DNA of 64,000 nucleotides from Polytrichum commune (taxonomy: Eukaryota; Streptophyta; Polytrichopsida; Polytrichales; Polytrichaceae). The stretch's first letter is position 1, and each line of letters begins with the position of its first letter. The stretch is from assembly GCA_950295325.1 (NCBI GenBank), contig OX485804.1:45064429-45128428 (forward strand). The letters run 5' to 3'. Below the pieces are notes generated by a model. The model was not told the origin of the DNA. It saw only the letters and a program-made list of their open reading frames with translations, and searched no databases. The translations under genes and the position numbers were made by a program. Below are positions 1 through 13,990 of this stretch, in pieces.

Positions 1-179
1 AGGGGTCCGATCAAGAAAAAAAGCCATTTAAGACCCACGTACTTTATGGGTAACGGAATTGGATATATCTACCTTAGAAGACTTCATAAAACCATGTCCT
101 ATGAGAGATGGAGGAGTCAGTGGTAGGGCCAGCATCTGCCCCTGTACACAACCAGGGAAGCGAGCCTTGTGTGGTCACT

Positions 180-460
180 CGACTTAATTCATATACCTAA
201 ATTTGAGGGAGGTACTAATGGATAAGTACGGCTTTGTGATCAAGCACGTACACTGAGAAGACATGTGTTATGAGGAGATTGGACGATGTGTTCAAAATAT
301 AGACACTATCCTAGGTTCAATAGGTAACACCATTGGTAGGGCATGTGTGAACACTTTCAAAAGAAAGAGAATCTCCACTTTGACCTCCTACGACTTTTGC
401 ATCACAACTTTGATTTTGAAATTTGAAACGACAATCTTTGTGATTATTTGGATTGTTTAA
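180..460 (+). repeat. Dispersed repeat family A, copy 1
   Basis: This stretch shares an ordered set of short motifs with copies near 11.6, 13.9, 21.3, 46.1, 54.1 and 59.3 kb: a GACAC/CCTAAATTTGAG block, then AAGACATGTGTT, GAGATTGGA, TGCTCAAAATAT and CTAGGTTCAATAG. The copies are diverged and lie on both strands, as expected for old transposon remnants. No terminal repeats or coding capacity were found, so the class is unknown. Confidence 0.5.
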
Positions 461-1597
461 ACAAAAGTATCGCACGATTGCCTTGAAGGGCAACACATGT
501 TTAAGCAAGGGAGACCATGTCGTGTGGGATGATGGAGCAAGGCCAATGATAGGGTTAACATTTGCCTTTGCATGATAAGGTGTGTACGGGTGCCTATTGT
601 GGGCACTTCCTAACTCCACGTACCTATATACCATCTTACATGGGCGATGTTGATTCTAAAAAATCAAATATTTGAATTATCTTCCAAAATTGATTACGAC
701 AAACTTGAAAATTGCCATTTTCCTAAATTGTTCCCTTTTTGCATTTCATGCATTTAAACATGTCATTTGTAAAAGAAATTGGTGATTTATGGAATAATCT
801 AATTTCCATCAAAACCGTCTAGGTAGGACGATAGTACTAACAATTTTGAATGAGGAAAAACACGATGAGAACTATGCACATTGGAGTGCCTATGTTACTA
901 GGGTTTCCAATCAAAGTGCATGCTCCATTATTTATAGTGTTGGCATTTATATGAGTCGAGGTCCTATGTACGAGGGAGTTTTGTGCATACCTCCAACTCC
1001 GCATATAGATTTGACCTTTGGATCGGATAAGGAATTGTCTCACATGGTTAACAATTGCAAACCGCATACATTGTCCTTTCAAGCTTCAAATTTGGAATTG
1101 AGATACAAAATCATGGTAAAAGATGTCAAAGTGAAAATTGTCATTTCTTTAAGTGGTCACGTGAAATCTTACCAAGTGTGTCCATTGTTGATTGTTGAAC
1201 CTATATTGGTGTAACATTATGAGCGCATACAACAGTCGGATCTCATTGTAACACGTGTATTATTTTGTATGTATGTTCTTAAGTACAAGTTTTATTATAT
1301 TTTTCTAGAATACATGCATCTAATCAACAAAAGTGACTACATAAGTCTCACATACCTTACATGTATGGCCATTGGGTCAATGAGCATAAGAACACATTAT
1401 TCTAATTTTCATGAATAAGGAAGAAAGCATGTGAGAATGTTGAAAGTGGAATTTGTATGCTTGGCCCCCATCTCTCTACTATGCAATTAGGTTCATTGAA
1501 TTTACTCCATGTCACAACCAAGACCAAAGAGACACTATACAAGCCGTATTAGACAAATACCAAATCATGGTCAACACAAGTGTGAACACCCATCATC

Positions 1598-2275
1598 TTT
1601 TTCTATACCATATTCGGGTATTTATAATGAGGATTTCATGTTTTTTTTATACCATTAGGGTACGGGTATTTGATGATATTTATATTTTTTATACCATGCA
1701 TGTCTATCTATATATCTGACAATAAACTTCACACTTAAGTAAAATTGTCCTAGTATCAATATGGTTTAGAATGGTATTGACCCAAACAATGATCATGATA
1801 TACAAGGGTCCTCTCACCTTGACATATCCACCAAATATTAATGTTTGACTACATTGATTATCCCAGTTAGTGAAAGGGGGGGGGGGAGAGAGATTGACAA
1901 TGAGCGTGGGTCATTGATGAAGGTGATATGAAATTTCTTCATGCTATGAAATTAGTGCCACCATAAGATCTAAGAAACGGTTTGCATCCCGACACTATTC
2001 ATCTTGACATTGTTTGGCTTTGCATAGAACTGATCTTATCACTCTACAAACACCTTAGAGCACACGCTACTTTGTTTTGAAATGTATGGTAAACGAGCTT
2101 GTATTCATGAATTTATTATCAATTAGTATAATGTTCAACCCTCACTAATTACGAGACTTGGCAAAATAGTGTGTGTTTCAGGAAATGATACCCACAATTA
2201 TGACCCATGGGTGGTTAGTTGATATCATTGTTGACGTTGATTGTTGATACCATGCATTCATTCACATACAAGACC
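1598..2275 (+). repeat. Dispersed repeat family B, copy 1
   Basis: The segment contains TATACCATTAGGGTA, then a CCTAGTATCAA / GGTATTGACCC block, CTCACCTTGACATA and finally TTGATACCATGCATTCA. The same blocks in the same order occur at 20536-20880, and the first part recurs at the window end. This marks an old dispersed repeat of unknown class. A 10-G tract lies inside it. Confidence 0.55.
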
Positions 2276-5200
2276 AATGTTGGTCATCACCCAAGGATGA
2301 GGGTTGGTGCATCCAACTAAACATTGTGATTGTTGGAGTTTAAGAGGGCATCCACACAAACTCTATAGATATCCTTCATAACCAATTCCATAATATGTAC
2401 ACACATGCATGGAACAAATACACTTCACCGCCCTCAAAATCCTCACGATGCTAATGCTTGGCGAAGAATGCCTATAAACCACCGAACCCCTCTCCTCCCT
2501 CACTCAATATAGCACCCACACCCCCAATGCAAAATTGCCAACAAACCCCGAAAGTTGCTAAAGTACTCAACATGACAAATCTATAGCACCAATAATAGTC
2601 TCAACTTAGGGATGGTGAACATCTCACACACGTTGCACCTTTAAAAGTTGCTTGAGCTCGAACCCACACCTTCACATCTACCAAACCCAAACATCCACTA
2701 ACGCAACCTCAAGGTGACAAACCTCCACCAACTTATATAGAGTAGACAAACATGTTTATGATAACTTAAGCAATTTCGCATTAGTGTAGTACATGTGTGA
2801 TATTAGGGTGATTTTTCACAGGTTTGGAAATTGATATCACAATGTTTAACAAAAAAATCACAATTTATTTCTAGGTTTGGGAATTACGGTAAATTCTCAA
2901 AGGTAAGATTATCTCCCAACCCATATTCACATCATAGGTCAATAATTGGGAGATCGAAACTTGAGTATAATCATTGCCCTTTTTCAAGGGACCCAAATCC
3001 GTGCCGTTTTAACTTGCTTTTTCCATCACGCCGAATGTGAAGGCTACATGTGTGATTCTTCATGATTTTTTTCCATCATGTTAGAAACCGACGGCTACAT
3101 GTGTGCAACTTCATGACTTTAGGGGACTCTTTATAATAAGAGTGGGGGGGGGGGGGGTGTTACGTCTACTCTATACTCATGTGAGTTTCCATGTAGGTCG
3201 TTGCCCACCGAATTCTAGTGAGAATAATGACAACCTCGCTCAAATGTAGTGGAATATGGTGGGGTAGGGTTTGTATGCTACTCTCATCTTCTCAAACCCA
3301 TGCCCACCTGCTACGCTCTAACCTCCCTAATATCATGCAAGTGGCAACCAAAGTGCACGTGATATTAAGGAGGACTACAATGTTAACTTGAATGCACGAT
3401 AATTGAGAATTAGTGTAGCTTGTGACATTATGGATTAACACAAAGTCAACATTGCAATAACGACAAAATGACAACACAAAGCATGCAAGCGTGTGATTTG
3501 AATTCTTTGGCGGACTATTATAATGTCAAAACTCATGATATGTGAGAGGGAGATGTGACAACAAGGAGTGATATTTGAACTAAGCACATATGTTCCCTAG
3601 GGTTTTGGGATATAAGAGAGGAATTGGCATTGCATATGGTGACATTGTGGAGGTGATGATGTAACCTCCTCCACGTTACCGAGGTGGACCTCCTCCTTCA
3701 CTCCTTCCACGCAAGGGTGGAAAAAACCCAATTGTTTCCAGCCGATGCATTGGGTTTTCGGTTTTAATACAAAAAACCATAAATTTATGCAAATAAAACC
3801 ATGGTTTTATTCCAGCACTTAGCACTTGGCAATCGGCACCACCAATCGTGGACATTGGACCCTATGCCCTATAATCTCAACTTATATGCAACAAAACCGA
3901 ATAAAACTGGATTTTGCTCGACCTCATATGATTGGGTTTTGGAAAAAAACTATGAAAAACCCAACTATAAAAAACCATGTGGTGCAAGCCTTGCTTCCAT
4001 GACCAACCGTTGTAGGTTAAAAAAAATGCTTGAGTGGACTCATGAAAGTCTAGCAGCCCATATCCACAACCCTCCACATCCTAGTAGGCCACCGACCCAT
4101 TATCAACTGGAATCTAGTGGCCGAGCAGCCTCCATGAAAACTCACCCTTCCATACCCACAACCCTCACGCCAACTACCAAAATATGCCTCATGGATACCG
4201 GAGGGACTTTTGGCCCTCACTAATTTTCTTTCAAAAGATACGACCTCCAATAAGAGGCAACAAGCCTTGCCCCTCAATCATGCTCCGTAAAAATGTCACA
4301 CCCCCCCCCCCCCCCTCACCCATATTATTGAGGTTGCTATATCTAGAGAAAGTGAGGCGACCCCAATCCCAAAGACTGGCGTGAATGGGAGACAAGTGGG
4401 TTGTATACTATAACTCTATTTTTGGGTCAATCGTGTTAATTACAAAGTCAAATCAACGACCTTGATAATAATAATAATAATAAAACACATGCGTGAATTC
4501 AAGGCATAACTTAAGTCCTAGGGCAATTCAGGGGAGTTCATGTTCATCGTTGTTGAATAATTGTATATTTAAAAGATGTCTCTTCAACAAATATTATATT
4601 TTACTACATGCTCACCCTTTCCTTTACAAAAAAACGAGGTTTTATTATTAGACCCCAAACCCTAAACCCTAGAACCCTAGTCCCACCCACCAAAAAAAGT
4701 TAATGGCAAAATCACCGTGGTACCATGGTATGTATAGGGAGGAGTGGTAAGGCCGTAAGGGCCACTTCACACACGAGCCAAAGAGCCGTGACCATGAAAT
4801 TGTGAGAGCCCAAAAGAAAGTGTCCAAAAGCCATCCCAAGATACCTCCAAAATCATGTCGTGTGGTCACGGACCCTCAATTGTAGTGTGAAGCTATATGT
4901 GACTGGGCACTCAACCAAATGTTATTTGAACGAATTTCTATTCATGAGGGTCCTCACACATGATAAAATAGAATACACCAACGGTTGTGAGCGTTCGGAG
5001 TGCCATGCTTTCTTCGTTTTGTGGTAGGCCTACCTTCAAGAGATGGTTTTTGAAAATATAGTGACCATGAAACATGATCCATTTGATGCCATGTAGGAAT
5101 CCATGTAGACTTTACATCCATCTTGCATTCACATACTCCATTGGTCCCTCAAGCGTAGTGTGAAGTGAACTTGGACCAGCTCTGCCTTTACCACCAATGA

Positions 5201-6189
5201 GAATGCTTGAAGTGTACTGGTCACGGGCTCTCAGTCTCGTGTGTGAAGTGGCCCTAAGGTGAGTGGCCCTATTGTGGGCACTTCCAACTTTCATATGCAA
5301 TTTTGATTGTTGAATCAACTCAAACAATTACCTTGAATTGTTAGCAATGTTTGCAAAGGAATCAAAATTTCATGTCAAGGTTTCTTTTTTGTCATGATTG
5401 AAATGCAAAAATCTATAGAAAGCGAAAGTGAAATTCCTCTTTCCCTTTAAGCACGAATACATATGTAGGCCCTCTCAATTTTGTTAACAAATGAATCCAA
5501 AATGATGTCCAAATCTCATCCTAACACAACGTCATTTTAGTGTTTGTTCTTCACTACAAGCCCTACCATAAAAAAACTAAAAAATAGGTGTTCAATAAAA
5601 CAAAATATTGGTATTCCCAAATCATGGAACGCCACCTCATGCGCCAAATCGTAATGAGAGCATTAAGGGCCACTTTAGAATAAAGCTTGAGGGCCCTTGA
5701 CCCATGATATATAAATTTTGTGATTGGTTGAGAAGTGGGGAATGCTACCATGTGAGCGACAAAAGGAATAAAGAAAATGGACATAGGGGCACTTAGATCC
5801 TTTAATTGTGGAATCGAGAGACATTATGGAAGTGCACATGAGAATTAATGAGCCCAAGTCCTCATAATTGGGAGGGTTTTAGAACAAGGAATGCTATCAT
5901 TTGAGCGATGAGCGATAACCTATAAACATCGAGCAAGGTAGAATATATGGAAACACACCCAATAGTATCCTATACCCATGGTATCTTGGCATTAAGAATG
6001 CCAAGTTTGTACAATAATATGCAAACAAAAGAGCAATTAGCCTAATGACTACTTTGAATAATGACAAACATGAGGTTGACTCGGTGGATAAAAATAACTT
6101 ATAAGAATTATTGACGAATTGCCAATGCTCATCCCAAACTTCATAGGTAGCTTGAGTGACCTCCTCCAATTCCCATGCGCAAACCAAAA

Positions 6190-7015
6190 GCAATGCAAAC
6201 AACGGTTTGAAAAATGGACAAAAGGTTGACCAAAAAAGAAACATTTTCCATGATTGTTTTTCTTTTGCATTTTCCCCACATTATGGCCCTTCAACAATTT
6301 GGATGGAGTGGTTGGTCATCAACCTAGCCCCCCCCCCCCCCCCCTCGGCTCCACATAACAAGAGGCTCATACTTGGCATTTGGGGTCCATTCATGACTCC
6401 TAAGGGCGCCCGATCAACCATCTCAAAGCAACCCATCAGGGGATGTTAGGATGCTCAAATGGTTGTGGGAGGACTGCAATGATGAGGTTGAGTCACATGA
6501 GCCAACTTCTCTCAACCGATTGAGCCCCCCCCCCCAAAAAAGTAAAAATAAAAATAAAAACCCAATGGCACTTTAAGGGGCTAGAATGTGGAAAAACAAA
6601 CCAACAAAAAAGAAATTCCATAAATGCGGAAAGTGTGGTCTCGGTGTTGAGATAACAATTCCAAAAAACAATTGTTTTTTTTTAACTTTTTTCTATCCAC
6701 AATCTTGCCCCTTCAAAAAAGTCCTTTTTTCCTTTCTTTTTTTCTTTTTCTTTTTGGATGGAGGGGTTGGTCATCAACCTAGCCCCCCCCCCCCCATGCC
6801 TCCACACAACAAGAGGCTCATATCTGACATTTGGGTGTCCATTGAAGTTTTGAAAGGCCCTTGAAAGAGCTTGAATGTGGCGAAAAAAACAAAATAACAT
6901 CTAAATATCTACAAATTGTCATTTTGGCTTTGAGACGACAATTTCCATAATTTTGGATGCTTTTGTTTGGGTATTTTCCACATCTTGGCCTAGTCATCAA
7001 CCTAAGTTCCATTTT
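6190..7015. repeat. Three diverged tandem units, roughly 150-390 bp
   Basis: Three successive segments starting near 6190, 6583 and 6868 share a motif series: AATGTGG followed by a run of A-rich sequence, then ATTTTCCACA or similar, then GGTTGGTCATCAACCTAG. The first two also share a long C tract and ACAAGAGGCTCATA. The third is shorter and lacks the C tract. The open frames here are by-products of the repeat. Confidence 0.6.
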
Positions 7016-7440
7016 GGATTGGAAACAACCCTCTCGTTGACAAGATACCTATTTACAAAAACAATGGGACCCCCAACAATCAACAACAAAACATTGTCAA
7101 GGCCATGAATAACCATTTCCTGCTTTTTGAAATTAAGTTATTCCCATTGAAAAAAAAGGTTTAGGAATTCCAAATGACCCTCTTGTTGATAAGATACCCA
7201 TTTACAAAATAAGAATAAAAATTGGACCCCCAATAATCAACAACAAACATTGTTAAGGCCACGAAGAACCATTATGTGCTTTTCAAATTGAGGGTTTTCC
7301 CCTTAAGAAAATAAGGTTGAGGGAGGGATTCCACTTTGGATCACAAATGACCTTCTTGTTGGCGAGATACTCATTTACAAAAACAATTGGACCCCAATAC
7401 TCAACAAAAGCCATGAGAAGGCCATGGGAAGCATTGGAGT
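7012..7440. repeat. Three tandem units of about 155-170 bp
   Basis: Units start near 7012, 7165 and 7336. Each carries a CCTCTTGTTGA-like block followed by AAGATACC, TTTACAAAA, GGACCCC, a CAATAATCAACAA-like block and AAGGCCA. The copies are clearly diverged, so the duplication is old. No coding frame spans them. Confidence 0.65.
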
Positions 7441-8751
7441 GTCATTTCTAAAGAACTTTGAAAAACTCAATAGAATTTAGAACGAACTTCAACGTGTTTA
7501 AAATGTTGAAAAATGCCCTCTTGTATGAAGTGGATTGGAGCTTGAAAATTTTACAGTTTGAATGTTTACATTGTAGCCATAGACAATCACGAGTGTTTTT
7601 TTTTGTTTTTGTTTTTGTTTTTTTCCTTATGTTTTTGCCAATGTCAACAAAATCACTAAAAACATATGCAAGTGTGGTTGTAGTTTCAACACAAAAACCT
7701 TGCAAGGATTAGATGCACACAATACGATGGAGGATGTTGGAAACAAAATATCATGTCACTCTATGTTGGTGGTTGTATTATAGTGCAACCACAAATGAAG
7801 GCTTCCATAATCTTTCAAACCAATTGAGCTTGTGGCCTTTCTATTACAAACAATGAATTGGTCACATGCTCTTGGTAGGTTGTTATTTAGGACAAGTAGT
7901 ATGTGTTGTGTTATACATATGCATTCAAAGTGTATTTATTATGTGTGTGTGTGTGGGGGGGGGGGGGGCATTATGGACATTATCTTTGTTTGAATGCACC
8001 TAAGTGTTGGACATAACATTATTTTTTTTTTTTTGGGGGGGGGGGGGGTCAAATTCATTGTTCCTATCGTTACTTAGATCGTATAGGAGACATAAATTCA
8101 TAGTACGTTGAAGATGTTGCAATTTGACTAATAATCATGTTGTTTCGGAACACGTGTGTTTGCATCCAACAACCCAACAGAACATACACAAAGTACATAT
8201 ACTATATTCTAGTAGCTAAAGCTTCTATTTGAATTTGACTTTCAAAGTATACATATGGGAGGGGTATCGTTTCACCTAGTTTTGTACAAATCAATAAGGT
8301 GTTGTGATTTTTTGGGGGGAGGTAAGTATGCTCTTTGGATGCCACAAATCAAATAATAATAAGCGTGTATAAAATGAGATTTCTAGAGGCATTGATGTAC
8401 ATAGTATATATGTAAGGGGGGGGGGTGTTTACTATAATTTGTTGATATCTACAAAAATAAGGCTATTGAGATTAAAGTCGAGGTAGAGTTGCAAATCACA
8501 CTCCAAAAATTTAGAGAAAATATGGACAATATTTGTGCTTACTATATGACTTAAACAATCAAATGTTGGTAACTCTAGATGCTACATTTTCATAGCTGTC
8601 AATGATGGATGTTGCATTGTCAAGTTATCATGAGCTACATCATATGGATGAAAAAACCCTTTAAACCTTTCTCAAATTTGAAGCAAAAGTGGATCAGAGG
8701 TGAGGTATTTCATTTGTAAGCAAACTTTGGTATAAGATGTTTAATCTAAAA

Positions 8752-8860
8752 GATGTTGGTCTCCAACTCCATAAAACACAAGGGAACGATCATCATGTCA
8801 AAATATGGTTTTCAACTCCATAAACACGAGGGTATTATCATCATGTCAAATATTCGTATA
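8752..8860. repeat. Short tandem duplication, about 53 bp
   Basis: Two adjacent units share CAACTCCATAAA, ACACAAGG or ACACGAGG, and ATCATCATGTCAAA. The rest of the neighbourhood is AT-rich and shows no gene. Confidence 0.6.
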
Positions 8861-11391
8861 TATTTTAAGCATCCCTTAATTGTGTTCTCATATCTAAATT
8901 TCATCCAATTCAAACACCCACCCCACCACTCAATACTCTAAAACAACTTGGCACAATCCACATGCATATATTGCAGAGCGTAGGAACAAATGAGAGAGTA
9001 CAACACTTACAACATATGCCATGGTGGTGAAGAAATGCCAATGGGTTATTCTACAACACATGTGTATCATGTCTTTAGGTATCTATACAAGGTTGACTAC
9101 ATGATGATGAACACCTTCATGTTTGCAGCCGTATTGTTGAACTACAACAAGGTCATGTGCATCATACCTATATCTTACAGGGTTGCAACTACTGTCACAC
9201 ACTAATAGTCAATAATATATAATTGATATGGGATGTTTGTACATTGTTGAGATATAGATTTTATGAAAGTTTAGAATATGCAAGTAATTGTAGCTATTTT
9301 AAAGCCCCACTTACTGACATTCATGCTACACTATGAAGGCTTGTTCTATATATACAAATGCCATGTTGATTACATGATAATAGATCCCTTGACAAGATGT
9401 AGAGCATGAACTCCATGGTTTTAGGGGGTTCATTTCTCGAATGCCAAATGTCTCCTCGTGTTCCCTTTATAGCCAAACTAATCAAACTTCATGGAATACA
9501 TTCTAACATTAGAAAAGTATATCTCATGTTATTGCTCATTGCCCACATGATATTGGTCACTGCTCATCACTCATTGCTAGCTTCACTCGTCGAGGAGCCA
9601 AAGACAATCCAAGTCCACTTTAATTTAGACCTTGAAGACCTTGAAAGGACCAAAGAAATTTGAATGGATGAAAAATCTACACATGCATCTTACATGGCAA
9701 CAAGTGCATAATATGTCATGGTCCATCATATATTGTAATAGGCACATCAAAAAAACGATGGATCTAACGCAAGGCTAGAGAATGTGACAATCAATTAGAA
9801 TACCATGGGCTTATATATATATATATAGTATTGCCATAGTGGGAACCTAAATTTGGGCATGTGTTGCGATCCCTCAACATAATTCACTTTCACTTCACAT
9901 AGTGCTTGAGGGCCCATCAATTGTAAAATTGGATTTCTATTTCCCACACTACGGCCCTTGGATGATTTTCAAGGGCCCTTAGAACTCGTTTAAACATTAG
10001 TGACCAATGACCATGACTGCCACTTTCTAACATCCCTAGTTGGTTAAGAAATGAGTGGTGGTCCCACTTCTTTTGACACAAAGGTCACCTAAAATAAAAA
10101 GTGGCCATGAGTGAACATGTCAAAAAAAATAAGGATGAGAAAGTGGCATGGAACCCTACATGTCCGTAAATAATCAAATGTTTGGTGGCCACACATATTT
10201 TGTAGCAAGAGAACCAAACTAGGTTGTCTCAATAGAAATAAAAAAGGGTGACCATGTCATAGAATTTTCTGTTTCTAGACAACTATATCTTAAACATATC
10301 CAATTTAAGTGAAATTTAATTCTAGACATCTTTATTTTTATTTTTTCATCAAAAATGCTCTGTCCTAGTCTAAGTCCACTTCACACTATGATGAGTGACT
10401 AGAGCTTCTTATACGTAATGTGGATTTCTCTTGGTCACAGTCATCGGACCGCCAACCATGACCAAGAGAAATCATAAATCAAATTTTCTCAAGGTCACTG
10501 GTCATGTGTGTAAGACAATCCTTAGATTTCCATGATCACAACTCTAATGTCTTTCGTGTAAAGCAACCTAATACCATGCCCATAGTAGGACCGATCACTG
10601 GCAAGATCACTGGTTATGGACAGTAGGGTGAGCGACTCTTGATAGGGAAAGTGCATCTCTTTCATAAATTTACTACTAACAATAAGAAATTTTCATCTTA
10701 CACACGGTAACTTCAATGAAGGTATCGTACTGCAGTTTCGCCATTGCATACAAGACAATAACTCCTACCAAGATGGAAACTCTCCCACTGGTGTGGGCCA
10801 GTTGTTGATCCCAATGTGGGTATGGTATAAAACTCGCCTACAAGGTGCAAATGCAAACTACTACATTATAACACCCGTCTACCTTAAGATTGGTGGGGGC
10901 CCAATTCAAAGCGAAAGGACATAGCCCTTGGCCGTATACAAGGAGCCCAATACCTCAATAGGACAAAGCGATTGTGACATAGCATAGATTCGATGATTTG
11001 ACCCCAACATCTTCCCAAGAATGGCGTGCTTGCTTTCTTGCAGGTGGAAACTACAAAAGACAATGTGATGTGGTTTCTTAGTACCATCGGATGAGCCTCC
11101 GACATGCATGTATGTATTTAGAGACCTAGTTTATAGGGTTCGATTTGGAAGGTACTATCTATATATGCGGGTGTTATTTGGTTGGTTTTTCTTGTTTCCC
11201 ATATTCAATTCATCATATTTACGTCTTCCCATTCGAGTTGTATTAGCAAATCAATGTTGAAACATCAACAAATATCATATTGGAAATCCGACCTTCTCTT
11301 ATTTAGTCAGGTTTATCGAAAGTGCATGTTTGTTGATTCTTTTACTCGAATCCACAGGTTTTCCCAATCGTGTTCATTATTGAGTGTGGAG

Positions 11392-11589
11392 TACACTAAA
11401 TATTGTATTTAGTGTGGCTTACTATTTGGAGTCACACAATGTTGTATCTTTTTATTACAGATGTGAAAGTTTTATAATGTCCAAACAACCAATTCGGCTT
11501 TTGTTGACAAAATATGAGACATAAAATAAATAATTATAGCACCGTGTAATTCCAATTAGTAAGTGACACTAAATACACTATTTGGTGCA
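11392..11589. mobile_element. MITE with terminal inverted repeats of about 45-50 bp (family P)
   Basis: The left end (TACACTAAATA, then TTAGTGTGGCTTACTA) matches the reverse complement of the right end over about 50 bases with mismatches. The internal sequence (TGAAAGTT, then GTCCAAACAACC) resembles the element at 21766-21988. The length of about 200 bp, lack of coding capacity and inverted ends fit a miniature inverted-repeat element. No clear target-site duplication was found. Confidence 0.65.
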
Positions 11590-11614
11590 ATAATTAGTAA
11601 TTGAAAACGTAGTC

Positions 11615-11720
11615 CAATCTCTTTATGACATTTGTTGTCTTTGCGGTGTTTGTTTCTTTGATCTTCATCTATCTACACACCAATCGAATATAGGTGTCCG
11701 ATTAAGTGAAGTTACCGGTC
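11615..11720 (-). repeat. Dispersed repeat family A, partial copy
   Basis: On the minus strand this reads the GACACCTA..TTCGATTGG..GACAACAAATGTC..AGAGATTGGACTACG order typical of family A. It lies directly next to the MITE at 11392-11589. Divergence is high. Confidence 0.4.
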
Positions 11721-12311
11721 AACACTTGCATACTTTGTTAGAGAATCCAAGTACTTGGTTATGTTTCAACAACCTTTTGTTCATGATAATGTTATTGTAG
11801 TGAGTGATAGATCAAAGTTGGGGGTTGTAGAATTTGCTCCACAATTTGCAGATGTAAGTATTGGAATATGTGTAGGTTTCCATCGATAGTACGTGGGATT
11901 AACACTCCACTAAAGAGGATATTTAGTGTTTAATACACTAAATACAAATGCATACACTAAATGTCAATAACCCTATGAAAGTAAGTAACGTTAAATGTAA
12001 ACTCAAACACTAAATATCAACTATGGTAATACGTGGAAGTTACATGTTTGAATTTATTGTTAGTAAGGATATGAAATCCATGCTTCACAAGAATAGAGGT
12101 GGAAGTAGGGAAGGTAGTGGCACATTTATGTCTACCACTAATTGGCAAGGAATTTAAAATTAGTGTTCAGCAGGGTAGGGCGGTAAGAACATTAAATATC
12201 CTTTTTAGTGTAGGTACGTAACCTTCTAGATCATGCCGAATTCTTGGCTCGTGCAAGTTTGTGTGCCCCACTAGTTTGTTGGGTTCCTACAATCACTTCT
12301 TATGATACACT

Positions 12312-12775
12312 TATGGAAAGAAGTTTGTTCAAACATCCTCCAAGCTCAATGAGCGAGGCCCAACGCTACAAGCTAATTGTGCGATTCTATGAAGCTATGC
12401 AAGATTTTTACAAAATGATATTAGTCAATGGAACGCCTCAACCCCCAACCTCTTATGGGTGTGATTTGTTTGAGGGTAGTCACCATCCACATAAATGGTT
12501 ATGGAATGGTTATGGCCCTTTAGTCCATCTTATGAATCAATCTTGGAAAGAAGCTCGCTCAAACATCCTTTGAACTCAATCAACGAGGCTCGACAGTAGA
12601 AGCTAATCGTCCGACTCCATGAAGCTATGCAAGCTTTTATACAAGATGATAATAGTTGGTGGAATGCCTCAACCCCCAACCTCTTATGCGCATGGTTTGT
12701 TTGAGGGCAGTAGCCATCCACATAAATGGCTTCAAAATGGTTACGGCCCTTCAATCCATCATCAATGAGGGTTTA
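12312..12775. repeat. Tandem duplication, about 230-bp unit
   Basis: Units 12312-12537 and 12541-12775 share GGAAAGAAG, AACATCCT, CAACGAGGC or GAGCGAGGC, GAAGCTATGCAAG, CCTCAACCCCCAACCTCTTATG and CATCCACATAAATGG. Identity is high enough to see by eye. An open frame of 109 codons crosses the first unit but has no recognisable domain and is broken in the second. Confidence 0.7.
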
Positions 12776-13814
12776 ACCTAATTAGATATGATGGGTGTCA
12801 TTGATTGTCAAAAGATGTCAATCATAAGCTAGGCTATGGTCCTAAAATGTGAATTACACACACATTGCCTAAGGGAGTGGGAACCCATGGAATAACCTTT
12901 AATTGGAAAACTAGAAGGCCAATATCTGAATATCATGTTTAATTGGATTGGCATCCATAGCTTTTCATATAGTAGCAAATGGTCCGTGCCCTCCTTCTTT
13001 GGTTAACCACTTGGTGATTACAAAGTCATTCACACGTGGTCTATGATGGATAAGGTAAGTCAGAGGGTGCTAACCATGTCACTCTAAGCACTGAGTATAG
13101 ATTCTAAAACGATATTGATAAAATTTGTGAATTTTATTGTTAATTGAAGAAAAGGGAATCCAATGCACCCAAGTACACCTTCTTTGAATTTTGTATGCAA
13201 AAGTTATAAGGATTACTATTTTATTGATAGACTACCTGGAACCATTAGGGAGGCTCAATGTAAAGGTAATGGACATTCTCCAAATCCATATGTACCTATT
13301 GTGCAAGATTTTAGGATGTTTGGAGTTGGGTGGGATGTTAGTTTTAGTACCCTCTACCCTAGTGTGAGTGGCAAAAAATGAAATGTGTAGTGTGAAATCA
13401 AACATATGGGTTCGTGTGGTGTTGAAATCCCATGTTAATTATAAGTTAGTGGTGTTCACGAGTTGTCATGTAGCACCAATTGGCATGTAACACCCTTGTA
13501 ATTGCCACCCAATTATTGTGGATCGATGATAAATAATGTGGGCTACACTAGAATCAAATGTACAGTGTAATTATTCCGTGATGCAAAGTCAAGGGTAAGC
13601 AGCCCAAAACAAACACCTTTAGCACCGTGCCTGTTTCTTGTAGATATGAACCACGCAATTAACGCAAGGTGATTAGCAAATCGAAATCGTACCCGTAGCG
13701 ATTTCCCTCATAAAGTTTAAAGATTGTACACATCTTGTATTCATTATCAAATTGAAGATTCTCTTTACTATTAAATGATCAAATAGGTGCCCCCCCACCC
13801 CCGAAATCGTGATA

Positions 13815-13990
13815 TTCTATGAAATCACGAGATCATGATTAACTATTCTATTGAACCTAGAATAGTTAACAAATTGTGAGCTCGTAGTCCAATCTCTGTT
13901 AAACACATGTCTTTTGGATGTCCGTAGATTCAAACCTAACCACCCACCGCTCAAATTTAGGTGTCCATTTAAGGCATGGTTTGCAACAAG
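13815..13990 (-). repeat. Dispersed repeat family A, copy
   Basis: Reverse-strand order: ATGGACACCTAAATTTGAG, GGTTAGGTTTGAATCTACGG, CATCCAAAAGACATGTG, AGAGATTGGACTACGAG, CTATTCTAGGTTCAATAG. It is the clearest match to the copy at 53940-54260. Confidence 0.55.

Noticed and set aside
3801-4223. 140-codon open frame with Pro-rich end
   Set aside because: No recognisable domain, surrounding sequence is repeat-like, and opposite-strand frames are as long.
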